From: Xanthomarina sp. F1114
GTDB taxonomy: Bacteria > Bacteroidota > Bacteroidia > Flavobacteriales > Flavobacteriaceae
Reading direction: 5' to 3'
DNA: 64,000 bases
Assembly (NCBI RefSeq): GCF_026410255.1
Contig: NZ_JAPMLL010000006.1
Coordinates: forward strand, 144,305 to 208,304
The notes beneath the pieces are model-generated. The model worked only from the letters and a program-made list of their open reading frames with translations. It was not told where the DNA came from and did not search any database. A program made the position numbers and the translations under genes. Shown here piece by piece: positions 1 to 7,799 of the stretch (position 1 is the stretch's first letter; each line of letters begins with the position of its first letter).

Positions 1-1623
1 GGCGCAGAAGAATTTCTAGACAAATATAAAGATTCTGGAAAAGACTCTGGAATTATCGGTCATTTTGGTCTTGGTTTTTACTCAGCTTTTATGGTTGCAG
101 AAAAAGTAGAAATTATAACCAAATCTTTTAAAGATGAACCGGCAGCGCATTGGACATGCGACGGAAGTCCTGAGTTTACTTTAGAAGCTCATGATAAAAC
201 GGATAGAGGAACAGAAATAATTCTTCATATAGCTGAAGATTCTACAGAGTTTTTAGAAGAAGCAAGAATTAACGAATTGCTTATTAAGTATAACAAATTT
301 ATGCCTATTCCAATTAAATTTGGAACTAAAGAAGTAAACGATCCAGATTTTACACCTAAAACAACTAAAGACAAAGACGGCAAGGAAACTACAGAGCCGC
401 ATAAACAAATAATGGTTGATAATATTATTAATAATCCAAATCCAGCTTGGACCAAACAGCCAACAGAATTAAAAGAGGAGGATTATAATGGTTTCTATAG
501 AGAATTGTACCCAATGCAATTTGAAGAACCTTTATTTCATATTCATTTAAATGTTGATTATCCGTTTAATTTAACAGGAATCTTGTATTTCCCGAAGATG
601 ACAAACGATTTGAATCTTCAGAAGGACAAAATTCAGTTATACCAAAATCAGGTTTATGTAACCGATAATGTAGAAGGTATTGTTCCAGAATTTTTAACCA
701 TGTTACGTGGTGTTATTGATTCGCCAGACATTCCACTAAACGTATCTCGTTCTTATTTACAAGCTGATGGTGCTGTTAAAAAGATTTCATCTTATATCAC
801 CAGAAAAGTTGCAGATAAATTAAAATCTTTATTCAATGAAAACAGAGAAGATTTTGAAGCAAAATGGAACGATATTAAAATAGTAATTGAGTATGGAATG
901 CTTTCAGAAGATAAATTCTTTGAAAAAGCAGATGCTTTTGCTTTATATCCAACAGTTGATGGAACCTATTATACCTATGAGGAGCTTTTTAATAAAATAA
1001 AAGCTAATCAGACAGATAAAGACGGAAAATTAGTAATTCTTTATGCTTCAAATGAAGATTCTCAACACAGTTATATAGAAGCTGCTAAAGCTAAAGGTTA
1101 CGAGGTTTTATTATTAGACTCTCCAATTATAAGCCATTTAATGCAGAAATTAGAGTCTACTAAAGAGAATATTACGTTTGCCAGAGTTGATGCAGATCAT
1201 GTAGATAATTTAATTAAGAAAGAAGACACTAAGATTTCTAAATTAACTGAAGAACAACAAACAGAATTGGAAACACTTTTAAAAGAAGTAATTCCTGCTG
1301 AAAAGTTCTCTGTACAATTAGAAACTATGGATAGTTCTTCTACTCCGTTTATGATTACCCAACCAGAGTTTATGCGTAGAATGAAAGAAATGCAACAAAC
1401 TGGTGGTGGAGGTATGTTTGGAATGGGTAATATGCCAGACATGTATAACTTGGTCGTAAATACAAATTCAGATTTAGTTAGTGAAATTTTAGCTACTAAA
1501 ACCAAGAAAAAACAAGAACGTTTAATTACGCAGAGTTTAGATTTAGCCAGATTGTCTCAAGGACTTCTAAAAGGTGAAGAACTAACTAATTTTATTAAAC
1601 GTAGTTACGAAATGATAAAGTAA
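1..1623 (+). CDS. htpG: Molecular chaperone HtpG (Hsp90), 5' end missing
   Basis: The reading frame is open from the first base of the window, so the start codon and roughly the first 90 residues lie outside; 540 residues remain of a family usually about 630 long. The fragment opens inside the GHKL ATPase domain: IIGHFGLGFYSAFMVAEKV is the glycine-rich lid region that contacts ATP. The middle domain follows, with FPKM and KIQLYQNQVYV, then PLNVSRSYLQ, which carries the conserved arginine that senses the gamma-phosphate. The C-terminal dimerisation part includes an unusual Gly/Met patch (TGGGGMFGMGNMPDM). The protein is a cytosolic ATP-dependent folding chaperone. Two hairpins follow the stop codon. 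The family assignment is certain from the sequence; only the start is unseen. Confidence 0.97.
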   Translation, partial: GAEEFLDKYKDSGKDSGIIGHFGLGFYSAFMVAEKVEIITKSFKDEPAAHWTCDGSPEFTLEAHDKTDRGTEIILHIAEDSTEFLEEARINELLIKYNKFMPIPIKFGTKEVNDPDFTPKTTKDKDGKETTEPHKQIMVDNIINNPNPAWTKQPTELKEEDYNGFYRELYPMQFEEPLFHIHLNVDYPFNLTGILYFPKMTNDLNLQKDKIQLYQNQVYVTDNVEGIVPEFLTMLRGVIDSPDIPLNVSRSYLQADGAVKKISSYITRKVADKLKSLFNENREDFEAKWNDIKIVIEYGMLSEDKFFEKADAFALYPTVDGTYYTYEELFNKIKANQTDKDGKLVILYASNEDSQHSYIEAAKAKGYEVLLLDSPIISHLMQKLESTKENITFARVDADHVDNLIKKEDTKISKLTEEQQTELETLLKEVIPAEKFSVQLETMDSSSTPFMITQPEFMRRMKEMQQTGGGGMFGMGNMPDMYNLVVNTNSDLVSEILATKTKKKQERLITQSLDLARLSQGLLKGEELTNFIKRSYEMIK

Positions 1624-1630
1624 AAACCAC

Positions 1631-1712
1631 CTCTATTTCTTTTTAAAGAAAAAATAGAGATTATTACTAGTCTATACCATAAAAACCACTTCTTAATTGA
1701 AGTGGTTTTTTT
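1631..1712 (+). terminator. Hairpin pair after htpG, second one terminator-like
   Basis: Two inverted repeats follow the htpG stop. The first (1631-1659) pairs CTCTATTT with AAATAGAG. The second (1681-1710) pairs AAAAACCACTTC with GAAGTGGTTTTT around a 6-base loop and runs into T residues, the form of an intrinsic terminator. It has A residues on its other side, so it can also serve the minus-strand yitT transcript arriving from the right. Confidence 0.75.
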
Positions 1713-1839
1713 ATTACTATTAAGAAGCTATTTTTCTAAAACTCTAATATCATTATTCATTAAAATACAAAAAAACAGCTGTCGCAGAAAAAGCCATTGC
1801 TCTACAAACGAAAACAATGACTTTTGTAACTAATAGAAA

Positions 1840-2697
1840 CTAGTTTAAATCGCTATTAGATTCTAAAACAGAAATAGTAGCCTTTGGATCTATTCGATAA
1901 ATCATTTCACGTACAGTTTCTAATTTCTTAGTGTTTTTTGTTAATAATATTAGCTTACCATTAGTATCATAATGTATTAGTTTTAAAACATGGTCCGTGC
2001 ATTTTTTATTTTCTAAAATAGACTCTTGAATTAATAAACTTTTAGACGAAAACACTAATAGTGTCATATTTTTCATTGCTTTATTAATAAAGTATTCTAT
2101 GGTTTTACTAATAGCCACAATGGCAATTACACTATAAGCTGCCATAGTAAAATCTTCAAAAACAAAAACTCCCAAAAAGATAACAATTCCATCTATAACT
2201 AATATTAACTGGCTATAAGGTAATTTTATTTTTGTTGCCAAAATTCTAACTAAAATATCATTCCCTCCTGTGGTAGCACCAGCTTTCATAACAATAAAAA
2301 CCGACAAGCCAATAATTACTCCCCCAAATACGGAGGACACAAGAACATCTTCAATAAAAATCTTATTTCGTAATAAAGTTGAAAACACATCAATATAAAA
2401 AGACACCAAAATCATAGAAAATGCTGTTTTTAAACCTGTTTTCACCCCTAAAACTTTAGTTCCCCATAAAAGCAAAGGAATATTTATCATTAGTGCTAAA
2501 AGACCAATAGATAGTCCTGTCAATTTATTAAGAACAATACTTAAACCAAGAATTCCTCCAGGCACAATATTATGTGGAATAATAAAAATAACATATGTAA
2601 TAGCTAATAAAGCAGAGCCTGCAAAAACCCAGGTATAGCTTTTAAGTTCTTTAAGTAGGATGTCTTTTTTTAATATGATGGTGAATCTGTTTTTCAT
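1840..2697 (-). CDS. YitT-family membrane protein (DUF161 plus DUF2179)
   Basis: This 285-residue protein has five or six hydrophobic segments in the first two thirds. They include VFAGSALLAITYVIFII and the family signature around NIVPGGILGLSIVLN and KAGATTGGNDILVRI. A soluble C-terminal DUF2179 domain follows (about residues 205-285, TLLVFSSKSLLI onward). YitT proteins are inner-membrane proteins of unknown substrate. I chose the ATG at 2697 because the longer reading starts with TTG at 2709, directly against a terminator hairpin. The gene has a long leader (2698-3010) with two terminator hairpins and two short ORFs, so expression is probably controlled by premature termination. No neighbour shares its strand nearby. 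Confidence 0.88.
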   Translation of the reverse strand: MKNRFTIILKKDILLKELKSYTWVFAGSALLAITYVIFIIPHNIVPGGILGLSIVLNKLTGLSIGLLALMINIPLLLWGTKVLGVKTGLKTAFSMILVSFYIDVFSTLLRNKIFIEDVLVSSVFGGVIIGLSVFIVMKAGATTGGNDILVRILATKIKLPYSQLILVIDGIVIFLGVFVFEDFTMAAYSVIAIVAISKTIEYFINKAMKNMTLLVFSSKSLLIQESILENKKCTDHVLKLIHYDTNGKLILLTKNTKKLETVREMIYRIDPKATISVLESNSDLN

Positions 2698-2705
2698 GAT
2701 ATAAG

Positions 2706-2747
2706 GCAAAAAAAATCCCTTTGATTAAATAGGAATCAAAGGGATTT
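2706..2747 (-). terminator. Attenuator terminator 2, directly before yitT
   Basis: A 14-bp perfect stem (AAATCCCTTTGATT with AATCAAAGGGATTT, 7-base loop) is followed on the minus strand by eight T residues. It ends about 10 bases before the yitT ATG, so it would stop transcription just before the gene. Such a position fits an attenuator rather than an end-of-operon terminator, since no large gene lies immediately upstream on this strand. Confidence 0.75.
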
Positions 2748-2769
2748 AAAATTATAATATAAACTTATT

Positions 2770-2862
2770 TTACTCTCTTTGATATATAGGATTCCACTTA
2801 CACATATGTTTATGCGTTAAGTTTAAAATATTACGGACATTCATTATCTTAAATAGATTCAT
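2770..2862 (-). CDS. Candidate leader peptide 2 of the yitT leader (30 aa)
   Basis: A 30-codon ORF runs from ATG at 2862 to TAA at 2770-2772, between the two leader hairpins. An alternative internal ATG at codon 7 would give 24 residues (MNVRNILNLTHKH...). Its end reads THKHMCKWNPIYQRE. Codons for WNPIYQR overlap a segment (GGAATCC then ATCAAAG on the minus strand) that is complementary to the 5' arm of terminator 2 (CTTTGATTCC). Translation through it could therefore govern whether the terminator forms. The peptide shares a His, Cys-Lys, Trp/Asn motif with leader peptide 1. No function is known to me; the coding claim is inference from position and motif. Confidence 0.45.
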   Translation of the reverse strand: MNLFKIMNVRNILNLTHKHMCKWNPIYQRE

Positions 2863-2877
2863 TCTTTAATGTATTAA

Positions 2878-2915
2878 ATAAAAAAAGCGTTCTAACTTTA
2901 TAGTAGAACGCTTTT
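2878..2915 (-). terminator. Attenuator terminator 1 in the yitT leader
   Basis: A 12-bp perfect stem (AAAAGCGTTCTA with TAGAACGCTTTT, 9-base loop) is followed on the minus strand by a T-rich tract. It lies downstream of leader peptide 1. An upstream segment at 2939-2946 (CTAGAACG on the minus strand) can pair over 7 bp with CGTTCTA of the first arm, forming an alternative antiterminator. Confidence 0.75.
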
Positions 2916-2942
2916 AAATTTTGTTTAAATATATGGTACGTT

Positions 2943-3002
2943 CTAGCCTTTGGAAAATTTCCAATTCATCTTACAAATACTATGTACGCGGTTTTTTCTC
3001 AT
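2943..3002 (-). CDS. Candidate leader peptide 1 of the yitT leader (19 aa)
   Basis: A 19-codon ORF, MRKNRVHSICKMNWKFSKG, begins at 3002 only about ten bases after a -7 box at 3013-3020. It would therefore be translated from an almost leaderless RNA. Its stop codon TAG lies inside the CTAGAACG antiterminator segment, so a ribosome finishing the peptide would cover that segment and favour terminator 1. It contains H-x-I-C-K and N-W, echoed in peptide 2 as H-M-C-K-W-N. An alternative is a conserved noncoding RNA in which the ORF is incidental. Confidence 0.45.
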   Translation of the reverse strand: MRKNRVHSICKMNWKFSKG

Positions 3003-3012
3003 ATTGAAGGTA

Positions 3013-3047
3013 CAAAACTATAATTATTTTTTAAGCTGCATCACAAA
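3013..3047 (-). promoter_or_regulatory. Flavobacterial promoter for the yitT leader RNA
   Basis: On the minus strand the sequence has TTTG (3047-3044), a 23-base spacer and TAGTTTTG (3020-3013). This fits the Bacteroidota -33 TTTG / -7 TAnnTTTG consensus. Transcription would start near 3006 and run leftward through both leader ORFs and hairpins toward yitT. Confidence 0.6.
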
Positions 3048-3151
3048 TCTGTCATTTTTTTTAAAATTCTTTTTGAAGTACTTTTTTTAATAAACATATA
3101 TTTTTAAACTGAAAATAATCTTTCGAGAAATTAATTCATTTAAAATTCGTC

Positions 3152-3159
3152 TATCTTTG
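3152..3159 (+). promoter_or_regulatory. -7 box of the DEAD-box helicase promoter
   Basis: TATCTTTG matches TAnnTTTG exactly and lies 16 bases before the helicase ATG. No clear -33 element is visible at the usual spacing. Confidence 0.5.
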
Positions 3160-3175
3160 TTGGAAATATATCAGC

Positions 3176-4417
3176 ATGTCATTTAAAGACTTACAACTAA
3201 TCGATCCTCTATTAAAAGCTATTGAAGAGCAAGGTTATAATACGCCTACTCAAGTTCAGCAAAAAACCATACCTTTTGTATTAGCAAAAAAAGATGTTAT
3301 TACCTCAGCTCAAACTGGAACTGGAAAAACAGCTGCTTTTGCTTTGCCAATTTTGCAAATGCTTTCTAAAAACCAAGATTCCGTAAAACGAGGAAAAACT
3401 ATAAAAGCATTAGTAGTAAGTCCTACCAGAGAATTAGCCTTGCAAATAGGAAATAACTTTAAAGCTTATGGACGACATACTAATTTACGTACAACGGTTG
3501 TTTTTGGAGGAGCTCCTGTAGAACCGCAAATAGACGTTTTAACCAAAGGTGTAGATATTTTAGTTGCTACTCCTGGGCGTTTAATCGATTTACAAAAACA
3601 AGAAGTTATTAATCTTGATCAGGTAGAAATATTGGTTTTAGACGAAGCAGATTTAATGCTAGACATGGGGTTTATAGACAATGTTAAACATATAGTTAGC
3701 TTATGTCCTGAAAAAAAACAAATTTTATTGTTTTCTGCCACCATGCCTTTTAAGGTAGAACAATTGGCTAATACTATATTAAAAAGTCCAGAACGCATAG
3801 AAGTTTCTGCAGCTTTATCTGATTCTAATAACATAGGGCAAGTTTTATATTATGTACCAAAACGCAATAAAATTGAACTGTGTTTACATCTATTAAGAAA
3901 CGAAATAAAAGGGAGTATTCTAATTTTTAGACGCACTAAATTTGGAGTTGATAAATTAGAAAAAACTTTAATAAAGAATGGTTATCAGGTGGAAACGCTT
4001 CATGGCGACAAATCTCAAACCGATAGACAAACTGCTTTAAAAAAGTTTAAAAGCGGACAAGTAAATATTCTTATTGCTACAGACGTTGCTGCTCGAGGCA
4101 TTGATATTAACGAATTAGATGCTGTAATTAATTTCGATTTACCAAACATTCCGGAAACCTATGTTCATAGAATTGGTAGAACTGGGCGTGCTGGAAATTC
4201 AGGGATGTCTTACTCTTTTTGTAGCGCAGATGAGAAAGCCTATGTGCAAAGCATTCAACAGTTGCTACAAATTCAGATTCCTGTAGAAGAAAACCACCCA
4301 TATCCTTTAGATCCTGCAGCAAAAGCAATTATTCATAAATCTAAACAAACAGGAAGCAAACATAAAAAAGGAAGGAAGAGTGCAGCTTCCAAAAAGAAGA
4401 AAAAACGTTGGTATTAA
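3176..4417 (+). CDS. DEAD-box ATP-dependent RNA helicase (RhlE/DeaD type)
   Basis: This 413-residue protein has all core helicase motifs in order: a Q motif near the N-terminus (YNTPTQVQQKTIP), Walker A AQTGTGKT, PTRELA, the DEAD box at residues 156-159, SAT (FSATMP), and the C-terminal RecA-like domain with HRIGRTGRAG from residue 331. A lysine/serine-rich tail (KHKKGRKSAASKKKKKR) probably binds RNA. Such enzymes unwind short RNA duplexes in ribosome assembly or mRNA decay and are often cold-induced. The gene stands alone, divergent from yitT, with a TATCTTTG promoter box close upstream. The compact length and basic tail resemble RhlE more than long DeaD/CsdA, but I do not assign a symbol. 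Confidence 0.95.
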   Translation: MSFKDLQLIDPLLKAIEEQGYNTPTQVQQKTIPFVLAKKDVITSAQTGTGKTAAFALPILQMLSKNQDSVKRGKTIKALVVSPTRELALQIGNNFKAYGRHTNLRTTVVFGGAPVEPQIDVLTKGVDILVATPGRLIDLQKQEVINLDQVEILVLDEADLMLDMGFIDNVKHIVSLCPEKKQILLFSATMPFKVEQLANTILKSPERIEVSAALSDSNNIGQVLYYVPKRNKIELCLHLLRNEIKGSILIFRRTKFGVDKLEKTLIKNGYQVETLHGDKSQTDRQTALKKFKSGQVNILIATDVAARGIDINELDAVINFDLPNIPETYVHRIGRTGRAGNSGMSYSFCSADEKAYVQSIQQLLQIQIPVEENHPYPLDPAAKAIIHKSKQTGSKHKKGRKSAASKKKKKRWY

Positions 4418-4582
4418 TTTATACCAAACTATCAAGTCATTTTATTTAGAACCATTTATTTCAATAAGAAATAAATCTCTTAACACAGACATTCAATTTT
4501 AGAGTATTTTAATCTTTTAAACAATTCATTTTGTGTTAGAATCTGTATCTTTAAAGTATAATTTATACCACCACTTTAATTT

Positions 4583-5563
4583 ATGTGTAGACAAGCTGTC
4601 TTACTTTTATTTTTATTTTCGTCGGTTATAGGTTTTTCTCAAACCAGAATCATCGATTCTCAAACCAAATATCCTGTTTCTTACGCTACAATTTCATTTG
4701 GTAATGGTCAAGGTTTTTTTGCAGACGATGAAGGTGTCTTTGTCTTCACCAAAAAAATATACCCAGATATAGACTCCTTATTTATATCTGCTTTAGGCTT
4801 TAAAGATTTAAATATTTCTTCTAAAAACTTACCAAAAACGCTTGAATTAACTCCTTTTATAGACGAGTTGGATGAAGTAGTTGTACGTGCTAAATTAGAT
4901 AGAAAATATAAAGAAGAAAGTATCGAACCTTATTTGGATGACGATTATTATAAGTGTTGGCTTCCAACTATAGAATCTGAAATAGCTGTATATTTTAAAA
5001 ATTCAGATCCAAAATTGAAAAAACTTTCTGAAATTCATTTTCCCATTGCATTAGAATCTGTAGATTGGAAGAAAAGGCATAAATCGAATGCTGATAAGAA
5101 ACCTTTTTCAACATTATTTAAAGTGAATATCTATCAAAATGAAAATGGCTTTCCGGGAAAACCTTTACTCTACCAAAACATTGTATTTAATGCTACAGAA
5201 AAAGATGGAGACGAATATACTCTAGATGTATCTGCTTATGATATTTTAATTCCAAAGTCTGGCTTATTTGTGTCACTTCAAGTCTTAGGTTATGCAGATG
5301 ACGCAGGAAAATTATTGCCAAATAAAAAGTACAAAGAGATTAAAAGCAGAGGACAAACAGTAAAGATTCCAACCAATTTTAGACCTTTACTTCCTTTTAC
5401 TGACGAAATATCAGAAAGTAAAACTTTTATTAAACGTGTGTTTTTACACAGAAACCAATGGATTCAATTTAAAAAAGGCAATATTAACGATTCTAGTTTA
5501 TTAAAAGCTGGATTAAACAATTACGGAATGGGAATAACATTTAAAGTATATAAAGATGAATAA
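4583..5563 (+). CDS. Secreted protein with carboxypeptidase-regulatory-like N-terminal domain
   Basis: The 326-residue protein starts with a signal peptide (MCRQAVLLLFLFSSVIGFSQ). Residues about 20-95 resemble the CarboxypepD_reg-like beta-sandwich: VSYATISF, then DDEGVFVF, then LFISALGFKDL, ending in ELDEVVVRA. That last string is typical of the region just before the plug in TonB-dependent receptors, but no barrel follows. The rest (FKVNIYQNENGFPGKPLLYQNI and onward) is a conserved Bacteroidota domain whose function I do not know. It probably sits in the periplasm or on the surface. It overlaps the next gene by 8 bases (ATGAATAA), so the two are co-transcribed. Confidence 0.8.
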   Translation: MCRQAVLLLFLFSSVIGFSQTRIIDSQTKYPVSYATISFGNGQGFFADDEGVFVFTKKIYPDIDSLFISALGFKDLNISSKNLPKTLELTPFIDELDEVVVRAKLDRKYKEESIEPYLDDDYYKCWLPTIESEIAVYFKNSDPKLKKLSEIHFPIALESVDWKKRHKSNADKKPFSTLFKVNIYQNENGFPGKPLLYQNIVFNATEKDGDEYTLDVSAYDILIPKSGLFVSLQVLGYADDAGKLLPNKKYKEIKSRGQTVKIPTNFRPLLPFTDEISESKTFIKRVFLHRNQWIQFKKGNINDSSLLKAGLNNYGMGITFKVYKDE

Positions 5564-5909
5564 TCCGTGGCATTTATACCTCATGGCAGCCATTTATATA
5601 TTCGCTGGAATCATGCATTTTATTAAACCTAAAATGTATATGCGTATCATGCCAAAATATTTACCAAACCATAAGTTATTGGTTTTGTTGAGTGGAGTTG
5701 CTGAAATTGTTTTAGGTTTCGGATTACTTTTTAATCAAACTAGAAATCTTGCTATTTATGGAATTATAGCCATGTTAATTGTGTTCTTATTAGTTCATTT
5801 TTATATGCTTTCAAGTAAAAAAGCAGGTGCTGGTATTCCTAAATGGGTTTTACTTATGCGACTTCCTCTTCAATTTGTACTTATGGCTTGGGCCTATTAT
5901 TATTTGTAG
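5556..5909 (+). CDS. DoxX-like small integral membrane protein
   Basis: At 117 residues with four hydrophobic segments (LYLMAAIYIFAGIMHF, LLVLLSGVAEIVLGFGLLF, LAIYGIIAMLIVFLLVHFY, LPLQFVLMAWAYYYL), it fits the DoxX / DoxD-like family of the cytoplasmic membrane. The motif FIKPKMYMRIMPKYLP is characteristic of the subgroup found in Flavobacteria. Members have been linked loosely to redox balance, but the function here is unknown. The start overlaps the preceding stop, which indicates translational coupling. Confidence 0.83.
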   Translation: MNNPWHLYLMAAIYIFAGIMHFIKPKMYMRIMPKYLPNHKLLVLLSGVAEIVLGFGLLFNQTRNLAIYGIIAMLIVFLLVHFYMLSSKKAGAGIPKWVLLMRLPLQFVLMAWAYYYL

Positions 5910-5967
5910 TTTGTTTTTAATTCTAAAAAAAACGAACTTCGTAAACATCAAAAAACAACACATACTC

Positions 5968-7797
5968 ATGAAAACTTCTTTTAAATATTTACTCACTTTT
6001 CTTTTTCTTTTAAGCGCATCAATTTCTTTTTCGCAGGAAAAAGCCATTCCTGTTTTCGAGAATGGTGAAGCTCAAATAGTACCAGAATTTAGCGAACCTA
6101 AAGCGTGGATAAGACACGATTTATGGGTTGAAACAGAATTCGATACAGATGGAGATAATAAGTTAGACCGGATGCATGTTTCAGTAACCAGACCTCCACA
6201 AACAGATTCTGAAAATTTAAAACTTCCTGTTATTTATGTAACCAGTCCTTATTTTGCTGGCGTAGCTGAAAATGTAGACGGTTTATTTTGGGATGTCAAG
6301 CATGAGCTTGGAGAAGCGGCTAAAGAGCGTACTCATGTTGAAGTTAAACGTAGAGGAGTAAGACCTGTCATTTCAAATTCACACATTTTAAAATGGGTGC
6401 CCCGAGGCTATATCGTGGTTCACTCCTCATCTCCAGGAACAGGACTTTCAGATGGTTCACCTACGGTTGGAGGCGATAACGAGTCTCTAGCCCCTAAAGC
6501 TGTAGTCGACTGGTTATGCGGTCGAGCAAAAGGTTATACTGAAAGAGAGGGTAACGAAGAAGTAAAAGCCTATTGGTCTACTGGAAAAGTAGGAATGACA
6601 GGAACTTCATACAACGGAACACTACCCCTTGCTGCTGCTACAACAGGAGTTGAAGGTTTGGAAGCCATTATTCCTATTGCTCCAAACACCTCTTATTATC
6701 ATTATTATAGATCGAATGGTTTAGTTAGATCGCCAGGAGGATATTTAGGTGAAGATATTGATGTATTATACGATTTTATCCATAGTGGAGACGAATCCAA
6801 ACGCGCATACAGCAATCGTGTTGTAAGAGATACTGAAATGAAAAATAGTTTGGATAGAATTACTGGAGATTATAACGATTTCTGGGCTGGCCGGGATTAT
6901 TTAAATGATATGGAACCAATGAAAGCCGCACTATTAATGGCTCATGGTTTTAACGATTGGAATGTAATGCCCGAACACAGTTATAGAATTTACGAAGCTG
7001 CCAAAAAACAAGGTATTCCGTCGCAAATTTATTATCATCAAAACGGACATGGTGGTCCACCTCCAATAACTATGATGAATAGATGGTTTACGCATTATTT
7101 GCATGGTATTGATAATGGTGTAGAGAATGATGCTAAGGCTTGGATTGTAAGAGAAAATGATAGTCCACAAGAACCTACAGCGTATAAAGAATATCCAAAT
7201 CCGGACGCCTCACCAGTTACTTTCCATCTTCAAAAAGAGGGTTTAAAAACCGGAGTACTAATTAATGAGAAATCTAAAAAACAAGGCAAAGAAACTTTGG
7301 TGGACGACCATAATATTTCTGGAGAGGGTTTAGCTCAAGCCGAAAGCTCTAAAAACCGTTTGCTGTATGTAACACCAACTCTATCTGAAGATGTTCATAT
7401 TTCTGGATTGGCAAATATAACAGTAAATATTGCAAGTAGTAAACCGGCAGCAAACTTATCGGTTTGGTTGGTGTCTTTACCATGGAATGGGGAAAAAGAT
7501 GCAAAAATTACAGATAATATTATTACACGTGGTTGGGCAGATCCTCAAAACTATAAATCCTTGACTGAAAGCGAACCTTTAAAACCAGGAAAATTCTATA
7601 GTATGACTTTCGATTTACAACCAGACGATCAAATAATCCCTAAAGGACAACAAATAGGTTTGATGATTTTTTCCAGTGACAATCAATACACGATACTTCC
7701 AAAACCAGGAACAGAGTTAACCATAGACTTAGATAAAACATCTTTAAGTTTACCGATTGTTGGTGGCGAGAAAGCTATAGAAAAGGCCTTTAAATAG
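5968..7797 (+). CDS. X-Pro dipeptidyl-peptidase, S15 family, secreted
   Basis: This 609-residue enzyme has a signal peptide (MKTSFKYLLTFLFLLSASISFSQ). The ATG at 5968 is chosen because the longer frame upstream runs through the DoxX gene. The alpha/beta-hydrolase core carries the S15 nucleophile motif GTSYNG with Ser214, Asp330 in HGFNDWNV and His361 in NGHGGPP, a complete triad. The C-terminal part from about residue 430 is the beta-rich jelly-roll of PepX proteins (SGLANITVNIASSKPAANLSVWLV). The family cleaves X-Pro dipeptides from peptide N-termini; related enzymes hydrolyse cocaine esters or acylated beta-lactams. Export suggests extracellular or periplasmic peptide digestion. It is convergent with the next gene. 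Confidence 0.93.
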   Translation: MKTSFKYLLTFLFLLSASISFSQEKAIPVFENGEAQIVPEFSEPKAWIRHDLWVETEFDTDGDNKLDRMHVSVTRPPQTDSENLKLPVIYVTSPYFAGVAENVDGLFWDVKHELGEAAKERTHVEVKRRGVRPVISNSHILKWVPRGYIVVHSSSPGTGLSDGSPTVGGDNESLAPKAVVDWLCGRAKGYTEREGNEEVKAYWSTGKVGMTGTSYNGTLPLAAATTGVEGLEAIIPIAPNTSYYHYYRSNGLVRSPGGYLGEDIDVLYDFIHSGDESKRAYSNRVVRDTEMKNSLDRITGDYNDFWAGRDYLNDMEPMKAALLMAHGFNDWNVMPEHSYRIYEAAKKQGIPSQIYYHQNGHGGPPPITMMNRWFTHYLHGIDNGVENDAKAWIVRENDSPQEPTAYKEYPNPDASPVTFHLQKEGLKTGVLINEKSKKQGKETLVDDHNISGEGLAQAESSKNRLLYVTPTLSEDVHISGLANITVNIASSKPAANLSVWLVSLPWNGEKDAKITDNIITRGWADPQNYKSLTESEPLKPGKFYSMTFDLQPDDQIIPKGQQIGLMIFSSDNQYTILPKPGTELTIDLDKTSLSLPIVGGEKAIEKAFK

Positions 7798-7799
7798 AA

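Noticed and set aside
1197..1505. 102-codon ORF antisense to htpG
   Set aside because: Shadow of htpG; no initiation signals or similarity.
5827..5967. N-terminal extension of the S15 peptidase
   Set aside because: The extra 47 codons overlap the DoxX gene and lack a signal peptide, which starts properly at 5968.
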